Shown here: positions 54,447 to 61,932 of the stretch, in pieces
How the letters are laid out: the number at the start of each line of letters is the position of its first letter
Numbering within the stretch: the first letter of the stretch is position 1
Assembly: GCF_030128825.1 (NCBI RefSeq)
Contig: NZ_CP119127.1
Location: 1,984,001-2,048,000 of the forward strand
Source: Sphingobium sp. WTD-1
GTDB taxonomy: Bacteria; Pseudomonadota; Alphaproteobacteria; Sphingomonadales; Sphingomonadaceae
DNA length: 64,000 nucleotides
Direction of reading: 5' to 3'
The notes under the pieces: model-generated
What the model was told of the DNA's origin: nothing
Databases searched by the model: none
What the model saw: the letters and a program-made list of their open reading frames with translations, nothing else
Made by a program: the position numbers and the translations under genes

Positions 54447-54623
54447 ATGAGCACACCGGATGACGTGAATTATCTGTTGCGGCGTGCGCAGCAGGAGGCT
54501 CGCAAAGCCAGAGAAGCCCTACAGAGGGGCGACCACATGATGGCCGTTTATGCCCATCGCGAACTGGCCACCCGATACGAGGCAGCTGCCGCCTGCATCG
54601 CTAGGGAATTAACGAAGCACTGA
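54447..54623 (+). CDS. Small helical protein on the plus strand, unknown
   Basis: 58 residues from ATG 54447 with GGGAGG upstream. Wholly helical and charged (DVNYLLRRAQQEARKAREAL, YAHRELATRYEAAAACI). It faces the tRNAs and the early operon terminator. Could be a separately expressed prophage gene. Confidence 0.6.
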   Translation: MSTPDDVNYLLRRAQQEARKAREALQRGDHMMAVYAHRELATRYEAAAACIARELTKH

Positions 54624-54627
54624 CACG

Positions 54628-54656
54628 AAAAAAGACCCACGCTGCGCACGTGGACC
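54628..54656 (-). terminator. Intrinsic terminator of the leftward early operon
   Basis: On the minus strand GGTCCACG pairs with CGTGGGTC (two wobbles) around a 7-base loop, followed by six T. It lies 67 bases after the last early gene and before the tRNAs. On the plus strand GGACC...GGTCC (54652-54676) then TTTTTT at 54683 may end the small plus-strand gene. Confidence 0.7.
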
Positions 54657-54722
54657 TTCTCCGGACACAATGGTCCTAGGGCTTTTTTGGGACATTTCGG
54701 GGCCACTTGCAAGCGGAAATCG

Positions 54723-55718
54723 TCATGCAGCCTCCTCTTCCTCACACCAGCCGAACCGGGCACGAATGATGTCGGCGATATCCGCCCAGTCCTTGAGGAT
54801 GCCGCGCTCGTCGAGGAACTCGGGGTCGATATCGCGGGGATCGGCATATGCGATATCTGCCTCAGCCTCCTCGATCGCCGCGACATGCTCGGTGTCGATC
54901 ACTGGCCTTGCCGCTCGGGATGGCCCGTCCAGCCAGACGGGATCGCAGGGCTGTCCAGCATTCAGCGCCGCAATGGTGTCGCGGTCGGCGACCGAGAACG
55001 CATGGGCGACGCACAGCGGCCACCGGTTGAGCGCTTCGATCAGGAAGCGCTTGGCCTTGCGTTTATGGACCCGATAGCGGCCAGCCGCGACCGAATAGCC
55101 GATCGCGTCGCCCACGATCATATCCAGCACCAACTGCTTGGGCATGGGCAGCATGTCGCGCCAATAGCCGTATGCCAGATGCAGCCGCACGCGCAGCACG
55201 CCTTCCGCCGCCCGGCCACCGCCCCGCGACTGGTCGACGCGCGCCTCAAGGCTGGCGACCTTGATGCCGACGTCCGCCTCCAGGCTGCGATAGACGTTCG
55301 CGATCTGGGCCGCCCATTCGAGCTGGTCTTTGTCGATCGTGCCATTGCGATGCAGCTGGATGAGCGCGCCGTCATGCGTGCTGGTCGAGCGCTCCCATGT
55401 CTCGGGCGTCCCGTAGGCCTTGTGGTTCCACGCCTCCCGGATCTGCACGGCCTCTTCAATGCCGGGCTCCAGACGCATGGGCCGGTCCACCATCTTTGGC
55501 TTGCGTCGTCCGGTGCGCTTGCCCTCCATCACACGCTCGACCGGACGCGGATGCCCGAGCACCAGATGCTCGATCCGCTGCTGTTCGCGCTTTCGCGCCG
55601 ACGCCAGCCGCGCCATGCGGGCATTGAACCGCTCGACGCCGGCCGGGTCTGCCGCATAGGCCGCCGCCAGATCGGCACGAGCCTTCGCGATCCGTTCTGC
55701 CCTTGTCATCGCACTCAC
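54723..55718 (-). CDS. Phage early-operon end protein, unknown (late-regulator candidate)
   Basis: 331 residues, GTG start at 55718 coupled to the previous stop (GTGA); ATG at 55709 is an alternative. N-terminal half charged (RAERIAKARADLAAAYAADP), middle helical (WAAQIANVYRSLEADVGIKV), then RYRVHKRKAKRFLIEALNRW. No known domain recognised. Being the last early gene, just before a terminator and the late genes, it occupies the slot of lambda Q; that is positional inference. Confidence 0.65.
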   Translation of the reverse strand: MSAMTRAERIAKARADLAAAYAADPAGVERFNARMARLASARKREQQRIEHLVLGHPRPVERVMEGKRTGRRKPKMVDRPMRLEPGIEEAVQIREAWNHKAYGTPETWERSTSTHDGALIQLHRNGTIDKDQLEWAAQIANVYRSLEADVGIKVASLEARVDQSRGGGRAAEGVLRVRLHLAYGYWRDMLPMPKQLVLDMIVGDAIGYSVAAGRYRVHKRKAKRFLIEALNRWPLCVAHAFSVADRDTIAALNAGQPCDPVWLDGPSRAARPVIDTEHVAAIEEAEADIAYADPRDIDPEFLDERGILKDWADIADIIRARFGWCEEEEAA

Positions 55719-55882
55719 CGCCTCAACCTCCCAATATCGTCAATCACGTCATCGATGCGCTCGACGGCCTCGCGTCGCATCTCGGCCGCCAGCGTCGGCA
55801 TGGCGCCGTTCATTCCTTTGATCAGCAGCTTCACCGCGCTCAGCGAGGCGACGATGTCGGCGGGCGTGGGACGGCGGCTCAT
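55715..55882 (-). CDS. Small helical protein, unknown
   Basis: 55 residues from ATG 55882 (MSRRPTPADIVASLSAVKLL...), helical with ERIDDVIDDIGRLRR at the end. Overlaps both neighbours by four bases, which supports translation. Confidence 0.6.
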   Translation of the reverse strand: MSRRPTPADIVASLSAVKLLIKGMNGAMPTLAAEMRREAVERIDDVIDDIGRLRR

Positions 55883-56127
55883 GGCATGAACCTCGCTGCC
55901 GGACCGCGCGAGCGCCCGCCCAGCCGGTCCCGTAGCGCCGCCTCATCAGCATCGGACAGGTAGCGGGACGGTTGCGTCTCGACCTCGTCAGCCATCCGCT
56001 CGCCCCAGATCTCCAGCCGCAGCGCCCGATATCGCCCCGCATAGATGACGGAGGCGAATGCCACGCCGCTGCATATGCCAGCCGCAAAGACCAGAACGAG
56101 GGCGACGGTTAGGGTCCAGTCGGTCAT
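55879..56127 (-). CDS. Small single-pass membrane protein
   Basis: 82 residues. One membrane helix at the N-terminus (WTLTVALVLVFAAGICSGVA) and a charged cytosolic tail. Four-base overlaps with the primase gene and the next gene. Function unknown. Confidence 0.65.
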   Translation of the reverse strand: MTDWTLTVALVLVFAAGICSGVAFASVIYAGRYRALRLEIWGERMADEVETQPSRYLSDADEAALRDRLGGRSRGPAARFMP

Positions 56128-57035
56128 TCAACATCCGCCCAATCTGTGCCGGGCTCAGGCGGAATATCCACCGAGACGGCAATGTGATCATTTTTGATGG
56201 CCATGCGGTTCGCCAACGCGAAGGCGGCGAGCTGGCCGGTGTAATTCAGGTCGTTGTCGCCGAATATGCGAAGCCGCTTCACGATCGGCGGCGGCGTGAA
56301 GGCCCTTAGACCGTCAGCGTTGATCAGCGACCACACCGGAACGCCGAAGCGCTGCTGCGCCCGCAATGCCGTCTCGATGCCCTCCGCTACGCCCATTTCC
56401 TCGGCCGCCGGCGACAGCTCAATGAAACTGCCGTGTGGGGTTTTTCCGGGCATCATCTTGCGCGAGCCGCCGTTCAGCTCGGCCTTTCGCCCTGCCGCCA
56501 AGTAAGTCCGGTGTAGCGTCAGCGGTTCCCCAAGCGGATCACGGACCATAGCGATCATGGCCGCGAGATGATCAACGGGCGCGCCAGTGACCTTGAGCTT
56601 CGGGATGAAGCGCAGAGCCGGACTGAACGGCGGATCGATGCGGCGCGACATCAGGTATCGTCCCGCATCGTCGGTCTCGGCAACAGGCGCACTCTGTCGC
56701 CACATTTCCCGCAGGATCTCGACCCGGCGCTCGTCCGACATTGCTCGAGGTGGGCGGCGCTGCTCAGCGTCCGGCGCAACCTCCCGGATCATATCGGCGG
56801 CTTCACGGAACGTTTTTCCATGAACCCGCATCACCAAATCGACACCGTTACCGGCCCCGCAGGCGTTGCAGTAGAACGTCCCACGCCCGTCCTTGTCATC
56901 GAAGCGGAAGCGATCCTTTCCGCCGCAAGCAGGGCATTTCGTGTGTTTGCCGGTCAGGAACTGGGGCGATATTCCTAGTCGCGGCAAGATGGCGTGCCAG
57001 CGATTGACGCATTGCTCTGAAATGCCCGTCATCAT
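56124..57035 (-). CDS. Phage primase with zinc ribbon and Toprim domain
   Basis: 303 residues from ATG 57035 (MMTGISEQC...). Zinc ribbon CPACGGKDRFRFDDKDGRGT then FYCNACGAG (about 35-65), and a Toprim-3 domain with MGVAEGIETALRAQQRF, INADGLRAF and RIFGDNDLN (about 210-280). Primes phage DNA synthesis together with the upstream helicase. Confidence 0.88.
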   Translation of the reverse strand: MMTGISEQCVNRWHAILPRLGISPQFLTGKHTKCPACGGKDRFRFDDKDGRGTFYCNACGAGNGVDLVMRVHGKTFREAADMIREVAPDAEQRRPPRAMSDERRVEILREMWRQSAPVAETDDAGRYLMSRRIDPPFSPALRFIPKLKVTGAPVDHLAAMIAMVRDPLGEPLTLHRTYLAAGRKAELNGGSRKMMPGKTPHGSFIELSPAAEEMGVAEGIETALRAQQRFGVPVWSLINADGLRAFTPPPIVKRLRIFGDNDLNYTGQLAAFALANRMAIKNDHIAVSVDIPPEPGTDWADVE

Positions 57036-58501
57036 GCCGCCCTGCTTTTTGCGTAGCGGATCTGCTGAGAGCGCACATAGGATCGAACTTCCGGCCCGGC
57101 GATTTCCATGGCCGCCCGATTGAGCTGGTTGGGCCAGACGCCGAACTTGCTGCGATACTGCTGGGAGGCCCACCCGGATTTATATCCGCGCTCCATGGCG
57201 AGATAGTTCAACTCCGCCAGCCACCGTTGCTTGTCGACCATAGTTGATTTCGCCCTCTTGGCCTTGCCCGGCGTGACTTCGACCAGCTCGCCATCCTCTT
57301 CCTCGATCTCGGATTGAGCGTTCGGCGTGAAACCGCAGACCGGACATTCCCGCACCTTGGGCGGCTTGATGAACCCGCAGCCTGGGGCGGAACATTCCTT
57401 GGGTAGCGCCTCTCTGCGCTCCGATGCCCCCCGTTCGCCGCGCTTGCCGGTGTCCAACTCGCCACGGCTAAGGTCGGTCACGAAACCCATGCGCAGCGTG
57501 TTGTCGGCGTGATCGAGGATGATGCAGTCGGGCATCGGCGGGTTAACTCGCAGGCCACGCCCAACCATCTGGACGTAGAGCATTTCCGAGCGGGTTGGAC
57601 GCGCCAGGATGACGCACCCGATCGCCCAATCAACGCCCTTCGTCAGGCATCCGATGTTGCAGACGACCTTGATTTCGCCCGCGTCGAGCTTGCGCCGGAT
57701 CGCATGGCGCTCACTGGCGGGCGTGTCCTTGTCGATGTACCCGGCCGGGATGCCCGCGTCCTCGAATCGCAGCTGAACCTGTTTGGCGTGAGCCCGATCG
57801 ACGCAGAAGCACAGGGTCGGGCGATTTTCCCCAAGCCGTGCCCATGTCGATACGATGTCCGCGATCAGTTGCCCATCGTTCATAGCGTCGGCGAGCTGGC
57901 CCTCGTGATAATCACCCCGCACGATCTTTACGCCTGACAGGTCAGGATGGTCGGCAGCGAAAACACGGAACGGGCAAAGATACTCGCGGTCGATCAGTTC
58001 CTGCATCCGCACCGGGGCGATTAGCTTCTGGTAGACGTTGCCCATGCCCTTTGCCCACGGCGTGGCGCTCAGGCCGATGAACGGAACCTTCTCCCATTCG
58101 GGCGAGGCCATCGTCTCGGTCATGAACTTGTACATGCAATGCGCTTCGTCGATGATGACGAGGTCGACTTGCGGCATGCCCCGGTTCTGCAGGGTCTGCA
58201 CCGAAGCGACCTGAACCGGACGCGACCAGTCAGTCATCGGGTGGTTCGCCTGGATCACGCCGATTTCGCAGATGCCTTCGGCGTAGAAGGCCTGCACGCT
58301 CTGGTCGATCAGCGAGATAGCATCGACCACGAACAGGACGCGGTTCCCTTTTTCCCTAGCCATGCGGATTATAGCCGCAGCGATCACGGTCTTTCCCGCG
58401 CCGGTTGGCAGGTCGAGCACCAGCCGCTTGATGCGTTCCCGCCCGATGGCCTCGCGGAGCATAGCGACGGCGCCGGTCTGGTGGGGGCGAAGCTCCTTCA
58501 T
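57032..58501 (-). CDS. SF2 DEAD/DEAH-box helicase
   Basis: 489 residues from ATG 58501 (MKELRPHQTGAVAMLREAIG); an ATG at 58531 is possible. Motif I LDLPTGAGKTVIAAA, motif II VDLVIIDEAHCM, motif III GLSATPWAKG, and the C-terminal helicase half with LYVQMVGRGLRV. A Cys4 zinc motif (CSAPGCGF...CPVCGF) precedes a helical tail. Likely unwinds the phage origin. Stop overlaps the primase start. Confidence 0.92.
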   Translation of the reverse strand: MKELRPHQTGAVAMLREAIGRERIKRLVLDLPTGAGKTVIAAAIIRMAREKGNRVLFVVDAISLIDQSVQAFYAEGICEIGVIQANHPMTDWSRPVQVASVQTLQNRGMPQVDLVIIDEAHCMYKFMTETMASPEWEKVPFIGLSATPWAKGMGNVYQKLIAPVRMQELIDREYLCPFRVFAADHPDLSGVKIVRGDYHEGQLADAMNDGQLIADIVSTWARLGENRPTLCFCVDRAHAKQVQLRFEDAGIPAGYIDKDTPASERHAIRRKLDAGEIKVVCNIGCLTKGVDWAIGCVILARPTRSEMLYVQMVGRGLRVNPPMPDCIILDHADNTLRMGFVTDLSRGELDTGKRGERGASERREALPKECSAPGCGFIKPPKVRECPVCGFTPNAQSEIEEEDGELVEVTPGKAKRAKSTMVDKQRWLAELNYLAMERGYKSGWASQQYRSKFGVWPNQLNRAAMEIAGPEVRSYVRSQQIRYAKSRAA

Positions 58502-58534
58502 GCCGAAGCCCTCGCGTGCGTGCGTGCGCATACG

Positions 58535-58555
58535 CGTAGGTAGTTCTCTCCTACG
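58535..58555. repeat. Short inverted repeat at the helicase leader
   Basis: CGTAGG (58535-58540) and CCTACG (58550-58555) around a 9-base loop, next to a GCGT microrepeat. Might shape translation of the helicase. Further right lies (CTCCATC)x3 at 58590-58610. Confidence 0.35.
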
Positions 58556-58630
58556 TAGGTCGCCCTACTGGCTAGGTTCTTTCTTCTACCTCCATCCTCC
58601 ATCCTCCATCTGGCGGAAGATTTCCCCATC

Positions 58631-58825
58631 GGTTCCGAACTGGTGGGGAAATGGTTCCGAACTGGCGGGGAACCAGTGGGGAAACGAGCGTCCTTAAGCA
58701 TCGGAAGGTTCTCCACCGTTGCGAGTTGAGCGCGCCCCAGTGTTTACCCAGTTCCGAACTTCGGATGTCTGAGGGTATAGCGAGTTCGGCTTTTTAGGGC
58801 GTTGAAACTGTTGGAAGTTCCGAAC
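58631..58825. repeat. Iteron-like GTTCCGAAC repeats (candidate phage origin)
   Basis: GTTCCGAAC occurs at 58632, 58654, 58751 and 58817. The first two are in exact 20-base repeats (GGTTCCGAACTGG.GGGGAA) with a 22-base period, about two helical turns. Two lie inside the O-like gene and two just beyond its stop, echoing lambda ori inside gene O. Confidence 0.6.
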
Positions 58826-59080
58826 CGCTCCGTAATTACGATCTAATATTTCGTATCGCATCACACAGCCAGCTTCGGCGAGTTCTTCTAGAAGCGAGGC
58901 AGGATCGACATTGTCGATCGGCATCAGCCTCATCTTTATCTTAAGCGGCGCCCATTCGAACGATCCCTGATCATCGCATTCATTCCAAATGCCAATGAAT
59001 AGCAGGCGGGCGAAAGGTGACAGGGAGACGAACCGCTCGTCTGTCCATAGGCCGGGATGGACCGATCGTATGCGGCTCAC
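58694..59080 (-). CDS. Phage replication initiator-like protein (O-like), possibly C-terminally truncated
   Basis: 128 residues: MSRIRSVHPGLWTDERFVSL, FARLLFIGIWNECDDQGSFE, VRNFQQFQRPKKPNSLYPQT. This is the DnaD/O-type N-terminal domain of sphingomonad and other phages. Relatives usually continue into a longer disordered tail; here the frame stops at 58694, and the following DNA in other frames still reads like that tail, hinting at a frameshift. Overlaps the upstream gene by four bases. Confidence 0.75.
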   Translation of the reverse strand: MSRIRSVHPGLWTDERFVSLSPFARLLFIGIWNECDDQGSFEWAPLKIKMRLMPIDNVDPASLLEELAEAGCVMRYEILDRNYGAVRNFQQFQRPKKPNSLYPQTSEVRNWVNTGARSTRNGGEPSDA

Positions 59081-59379
59081 TTGCGCACCCGCCCAGTCCG
59101 ATATTTCGGCTCAATAAAGTTCGGTTCGGCAAATTTGAGCTGGTAGAGATTTTTCCCGTTCCCAGCCCGGGAAATACGCCCCAAGTATCCGTCATATTCG
59201 AGATCGTTGAGCGCCCTCAGGATCGCGCTGCGAGACGCTTTCGTCCTCGCAACGAGGCTCGAAAGACTATGGTCTGGATCATGGCTAAGGCAGGCTAGAA
59301 CAGCCGTTTCCACCTTGTCGGTGCGGCGAGTGGCGAAGGCTACCGCCATTGCGCTCAGCGCTTGGGTTTCGTCTCGCAT
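59077..59379 (-). CDS. Winged-helix DNA-binding protein
   Basis: 100 residues from ATG 59379 (MRDETQALSAMAVAFATRRT). Core VETAVLACLSHDPDHSLSSL, VARTKASRSAILRALNDLEY, GYLGRISRAGNGKNLYQL is a clear winged helix. Second gene of the leftward early operon; probable replication or expression regulator. Confidence 0.78.
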   Translation of the reverse strand: MRDETQALSAMAVAFATRRTDKVETAVLACLSHDPDHSLSSLVARTKASRSAILRALNDLEYDGYLGRISRAGNGKNLYQLKFAEPNFIEPKYRTGRVRK

Positions 59380-59384
59380 CGGCG

Positions 59385-59591
59385 TTACTCCGCCTCGGCG
59401 AGATATGCAAGAGCTTCCGGGGGAAGCGTCTTGCCGCGTCTCCGAGCCATCTCCAGAAGGGGCGGACGGCGCCAACGTGGGATCGCCCCCTTTGCTTTCC
59501 AAGAATGGACTGTTTGGACAGGAAAGCCGGTGTCAGAAGCGATGGCGGTCGAGCCTCCAAGCGCCTTGAAAATAAGCAGCGTGACATTCAT
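59385..59591 (-). CDS. Cro-like regulator
   Basis: 68 residues: IFKALGGSTAIASDTGFPVQ, TVHSWKAKGAIPRWRRPPLL is a Cro/CII-like helix-turn-helix (carph-isopro type). First gene left of the repressor, transcribed divergently from it. The -10 box of its predicted promoter is only about 7 bases from the ATG, so the mRNA may be leaderless. Confidence 0.82.
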   Translation of the reverse strand: MNVTLLIFKALGGSTAIASDTGFPVQTVHSWKAKGAIPRWRRPPLLEMARRRGKTLPPEALAYLAEAE

Positions 59592-59597
59592 GCCGCT

Positions 59598-59625
59598 AAA
59601 ATATCCGATAAGCGGATTTTGTAAA
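59598..59625 (-). promoter_or_regulatory. Leftward early promoter with operator
   Basis: On the minus strand TTTACA (59625-59620), 16 bases, TATTTT (59603-59598). The imperfect dyad ATCCG-ATAAG-CGGAT (59603-59617) fills the spacer. The 11-base motif ATCGGATATTT is shared with the rightward promoter at 60290. Repressor binding here would block the Cro-like operon. Confidence 0.6.
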
Positions 59626-59672
59626 TGCCTCGTTATCTTTTTATCGAAATAGGCTGCAAATTAATCTTTCGG

Positions 59673-59678
59673 TATAGC
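59673..59678 (+). promoter_or_regulatory. -10 box for the repressor gene
   Basis: TATAGC ends 7 bases before ATG 59685 and there is no Shine-Dalgarno sequence, so the repressor mRNA is probably leaderless, like lambda cI from PRM. No strong -35 is seen, consistent with activation. Confidence 0.4.
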
Positions 59679-59684
59679 GAAGCC

Positions 59685-60263
59685 ATGAGCAATCACCTCT
59701 CTCCCCAAGAACTGCTGGCCCAACTCAAAGAGACGGGCGTTACCCAGAAGGATATTGCAAACTTCCTGGGCATTCCGCAGTCCGCCGTCTCTAACATCTC
59801 CCGCGGGCTGCGACGTATGCAGCATGACGAGTATGCGAGGTTGAGCAATCTCTTAAGGGGAAGCACGAAGCCCCGGACGCTCGAAATACCAATCATCGGG
59901 CTAAGCGGAGCCGGGCAATGGGTCGAGGCTATCGAGCAAGCCGATAATTTCCTTACGCTTCCCAGCGTCATAGGCAGCAACGAACTTCGGGCGTCATTCG
60001 CGGTCGAGGTTGTCGGTGACAGCATGGATCAGATCATGCCCGAAGGGACCTTTGCTGTGGTCGACACGGGGCAGGTCGACCTGTTTAGCAGCGCTTGTTA
60101 TCTGCTCATGAACCCGGAGGGAGAGGCCACGATCAAGCGCTATCGTAGCGATCCTGCACGATTTGAGCCTGTATCCAGCAATCCCGAGTACAAGCCGTTC
60201 AATGTAGGAACGACGGATTTCCGCGTTATCGGGAGAGTTGTGTACGCCCTCAGAAAATTCTGA
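59685..60263 (+). CDS. CI/LexA-like phage repressor with S24 domain
   Basis: 192 residues from ATG 59685 (MSNHLSPQELLAQLKETGVT). XRE helix-turn-helix (about 8-55, QKDIANFLGIPQSAVSNISR) and S24 peptidase-like domain with VEVVGDSMDQIMPEGTFAVV (nucleophile Ser) and the Lys region EGEATIKRYRSD. RecA-stimulated self-cleavage would induce the prophage. Divergent from the Cro-like gene. Confidence 0.93.
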   Translation: MSNHLSPQELLAQLKETGVTQKDIANFLGIPQSAVSNISRGLRRMQHDEYARLSNLLRGSTKPRTLEIPIIGLSGAGQWVEAIEQADNFLTLPSVIGSNELRASFAVEVVGDSMDQIMPEGTFAVVDTGQVDLFSSACYLLMNPEGEATIKRYRSDPARFEPVSSNPEYKPFNVGTTDFRVIGRVVYALRKF

Positions 60264-60273
60264 AAAACATATA

Positions 60274-60301
60274 TTGACGAATTCTTAAAATCGGATATTT
60301 C
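60274..60301 (+). promoter_or_regulatory. Rightward early promoter with operator
   Basis: TTGACG (60274-60279), 16 bases, TATTTC (60296-60301). ATCGGATATTT (60290-60300) overlaps the -10 and is the same 11-mer as in the leftward operator. It would drive the GcrA-HNH gene and the operon behind it. Confidence 0.55.
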
Positions 60302-60385
60302 TGCCTTCATCACCTGATCGCTGCGGCGAAAAGGATTCAGGCAGGAGCAATAAAGCTTTCCTGCCCTTGAGACAGGGAAACCGTC

Positions 60386-60952
60386 ATGGCGAGAGCCGAA
60401 CAAGGGTGGTCATCAGAATCTGTCGCCGCTCTTGGCGCGCTCTGGGACGCTGGCGTGCCGACCATGGAGATTGCCCGCCGGCTGGGCCGAACGCGAAGTT
60501 GCATATTGGGTAAATCTCGTCGCATCGGTCTTAGGCCACGTCATGAAATGACGGCGGCTCAAGCGGCTTCGATGGCAGAAGTTGGGGCGTTTATAGGACG
60601 CCCCGGGCAGATCATGTTTCGTCGCAACATGCTCGAAAACTACAACTTTTGCTGCCCAATTACCGGATGCTCAATTGAGCAGGTATTGCAGGCTGCCCAT
60701 GTTATCCCCTTTGGAAGAGGCGGTAGTTTCGAAATCTCCAACGGAATTGTCCTGCGCGCTGACCTTCATGCGATGTTTGACGCTGGGTTGATGGCAATTT
60801 CTCCTACAGATTTTACTATCCTCTGGTCGCCGAGAGTTGCTGACTTCGACTACACTAGGCTCAAGCGCGCGGCGTTTGAACGGGTGGAGCATCTTCCCTC
60901 TTGTGAGGGACTAACCTGGCATATCCGAAATGTCTTTCGCGCTTCCGGTTGA
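60386..60952 (+). CDS. GcrA-like DNA-binding domain fused to an HNH endonuclease
   Basis: 188 residues. Residues 8-52 match the GcrA DNA-binding domain (WSSESVAALGALWDAGVPTM, EIARRLGRTRSCILGKSRRI, GL). Residues 88-145 form an HNH_2 nuclease: CCPITGC, AAHVIPFGRGG (His105), SNG (Asn119), RADLHAMFDAG (His128). GcrA in alphaproteobacteria senses GANTC methylation by CcrM; whether this copy does is unknown. First gene of the rightward early operon under repressor control. Could be a methylation-linked nuclease, host take-over factor or exclusion factor. Confidence 0.82.
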   Translation: MARAEQGWSSESVAALGALWDAGVPTMEIARRLGRTRSCILGKSRRIGLRPRHEMTAAQAASMAEVGAFIGRPGQIMFRRNMLENYNFCCPITGCSIEQVLQAAHVIPFGRGGSFEISNGIVLRADLHAMFDAGLMAISPTDFTILWSPRVADFDYTRLKRAAFERVEHLPSCEGLTWHIRNVFRASG

Positions 60953-60998
60953 GGCGTCTGATCCACTTCAAATTCTAATTCCTTAGGGAGCATTCCAC

Positions 60999-61490
60999 AT
61001 GGCCGACGCCACCCAGGCGCGGAGCGACGACGCTTCGCGGAACGAAGAACTGCGCCAATCTGACATCGTCACGCTGTGTGGCCTGATCGGCAGCGCTGAC
61101 CGTTACTGCACGGCCGCCGAGCACGAGCAGTCCCGCAGCTTCTACGGCTTCAAGTCGATCTATCAGAAGTCCTACGACGCCCTTTGCGAAGGGCATCTGA
61201 AGATGCTGCAGGCCATCCCCGATGGCTCTGACCGGGATATCTTGATCTTGGCTGCACACGCCTCACTGATGGGTGACCAGATCCAGAGTCTGGATGTTGG
61301 CAACGACACCTATGCCGCCCGCCTTCTGGAGGGCCTCAACGCCGCCCTGATCAGCATCGCCGGATCGATCGGCAATCGCTTCCCCGAGCATGTCGAGGAA
61401 GTCGCCACCCTTTGGCCCGAGCTTGGCCAGTCCATTCGGAACGACATGGCGGTCGCCCGTCAGATGATTTCCGAAATGGAGGGCCGCTGA
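60999..61490 (+). CDS. Hypothetical helical phage early protein
   Basis: 163 residues, mostly helical (DIVTLCGLIGSADRYCTAAE, YQKSYDALCEGHLKMLQAIP). GGGAG upstream. No known domain recognised. One base separates its stop from the next gene. Confidence 0.65.
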   Translation: MADATQARSDDASRNEELRQSDIVTLCGLIGSADRYCTAAEHEQSRSFYGFKSIYQKSYDALCEGHLKMLQAIPDGSDRDILILAAHASLMGDQIQSLDVGNDTYAARLLEGLNAALISIAGSIGNRFPEHVEEVATLWPELGQSIRNDMAVARQMISEMEGR

Positions 61491-61491
61491 C

Positions 61492-61767
61492 ATGGCCGCG
61501 CCCGCAACCACCAACGCGTTCGGCGACACGCCTGACGCCCCGCTCTTCTACGCGAAGACGCTCATTTCGTTCATGTCTGCCGCATGGCTGGCCGAAGACC
61601 AGTTCCAGCGCGACGGTATGGCCGGATCGAAATCGACCGAATTTGCGGCCCTGATGCCTCGTGTCCACGCCGATGTTCTCGAGATCATCGGAGGGCTGAT
61701 CACGGTCGCCGGCGAGCTCGACGCGGTCGAGCGCTACGGGAGCAAAGAAGCGGGCGTTCAGCCGTGA
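61492..61767 (+). CDS. Hypothetical small phage early protein
   Basis: 91 residues, helical (TLISFMSAAWLAEDQFQRDG, MPRVHADVLEIIGGLITVAG). Stop overlaps the next GTG start. Function unknown. Confidence 0.65.
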   Translation: MAAPATTNAFGDTPDAPLFYAKTLISFMSAAWLAEDQFQRDGMAGSKSTEFAALMPRVHADVLEIIGGLITVAGELDAVERYGSKEAGVQP

Positions 61768-61931
61768 GCCGCCTCCGGCAGATCATCGCCACGATCGAGC
61801 CTTGGTATGACTGGGGCACGTGGGGCGCTGAATCCCTCAATGGCGGCTGGGGCGACGGCTGGCGGTTCCAGTTCGAGTGGTTCGGCTGCCAGATCCTCAT
61901 CGCTTTCACCCGCTTCCCGAAGGAGAAGTGA
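61764..61931 (+). CDS. Small tryptophan-rich phage protein
   Basis: 55 residues, GTG start overlapping the previous stop (GTGA). Rich in aromatic residues (IEPWYDWGTWGAESLNGGWG, then WRFQFEWFGCQIL). Function unknown. Confidence 0.55.
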   Translation: MSRLRQIIATIEPWYDWGTWGAESLNGGWGDGWRFQFEWFGCQILIAFTRFPKEK

Positions 61932-61932
61932 C

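Noticed and set aside
58590-58610. (CTCCATC)x3 considered as a CRISPR-like or regulatory array
   Set aside because: A short 7-base microrepeat without spacers; no CRISPR array is visible anywhere in the window.
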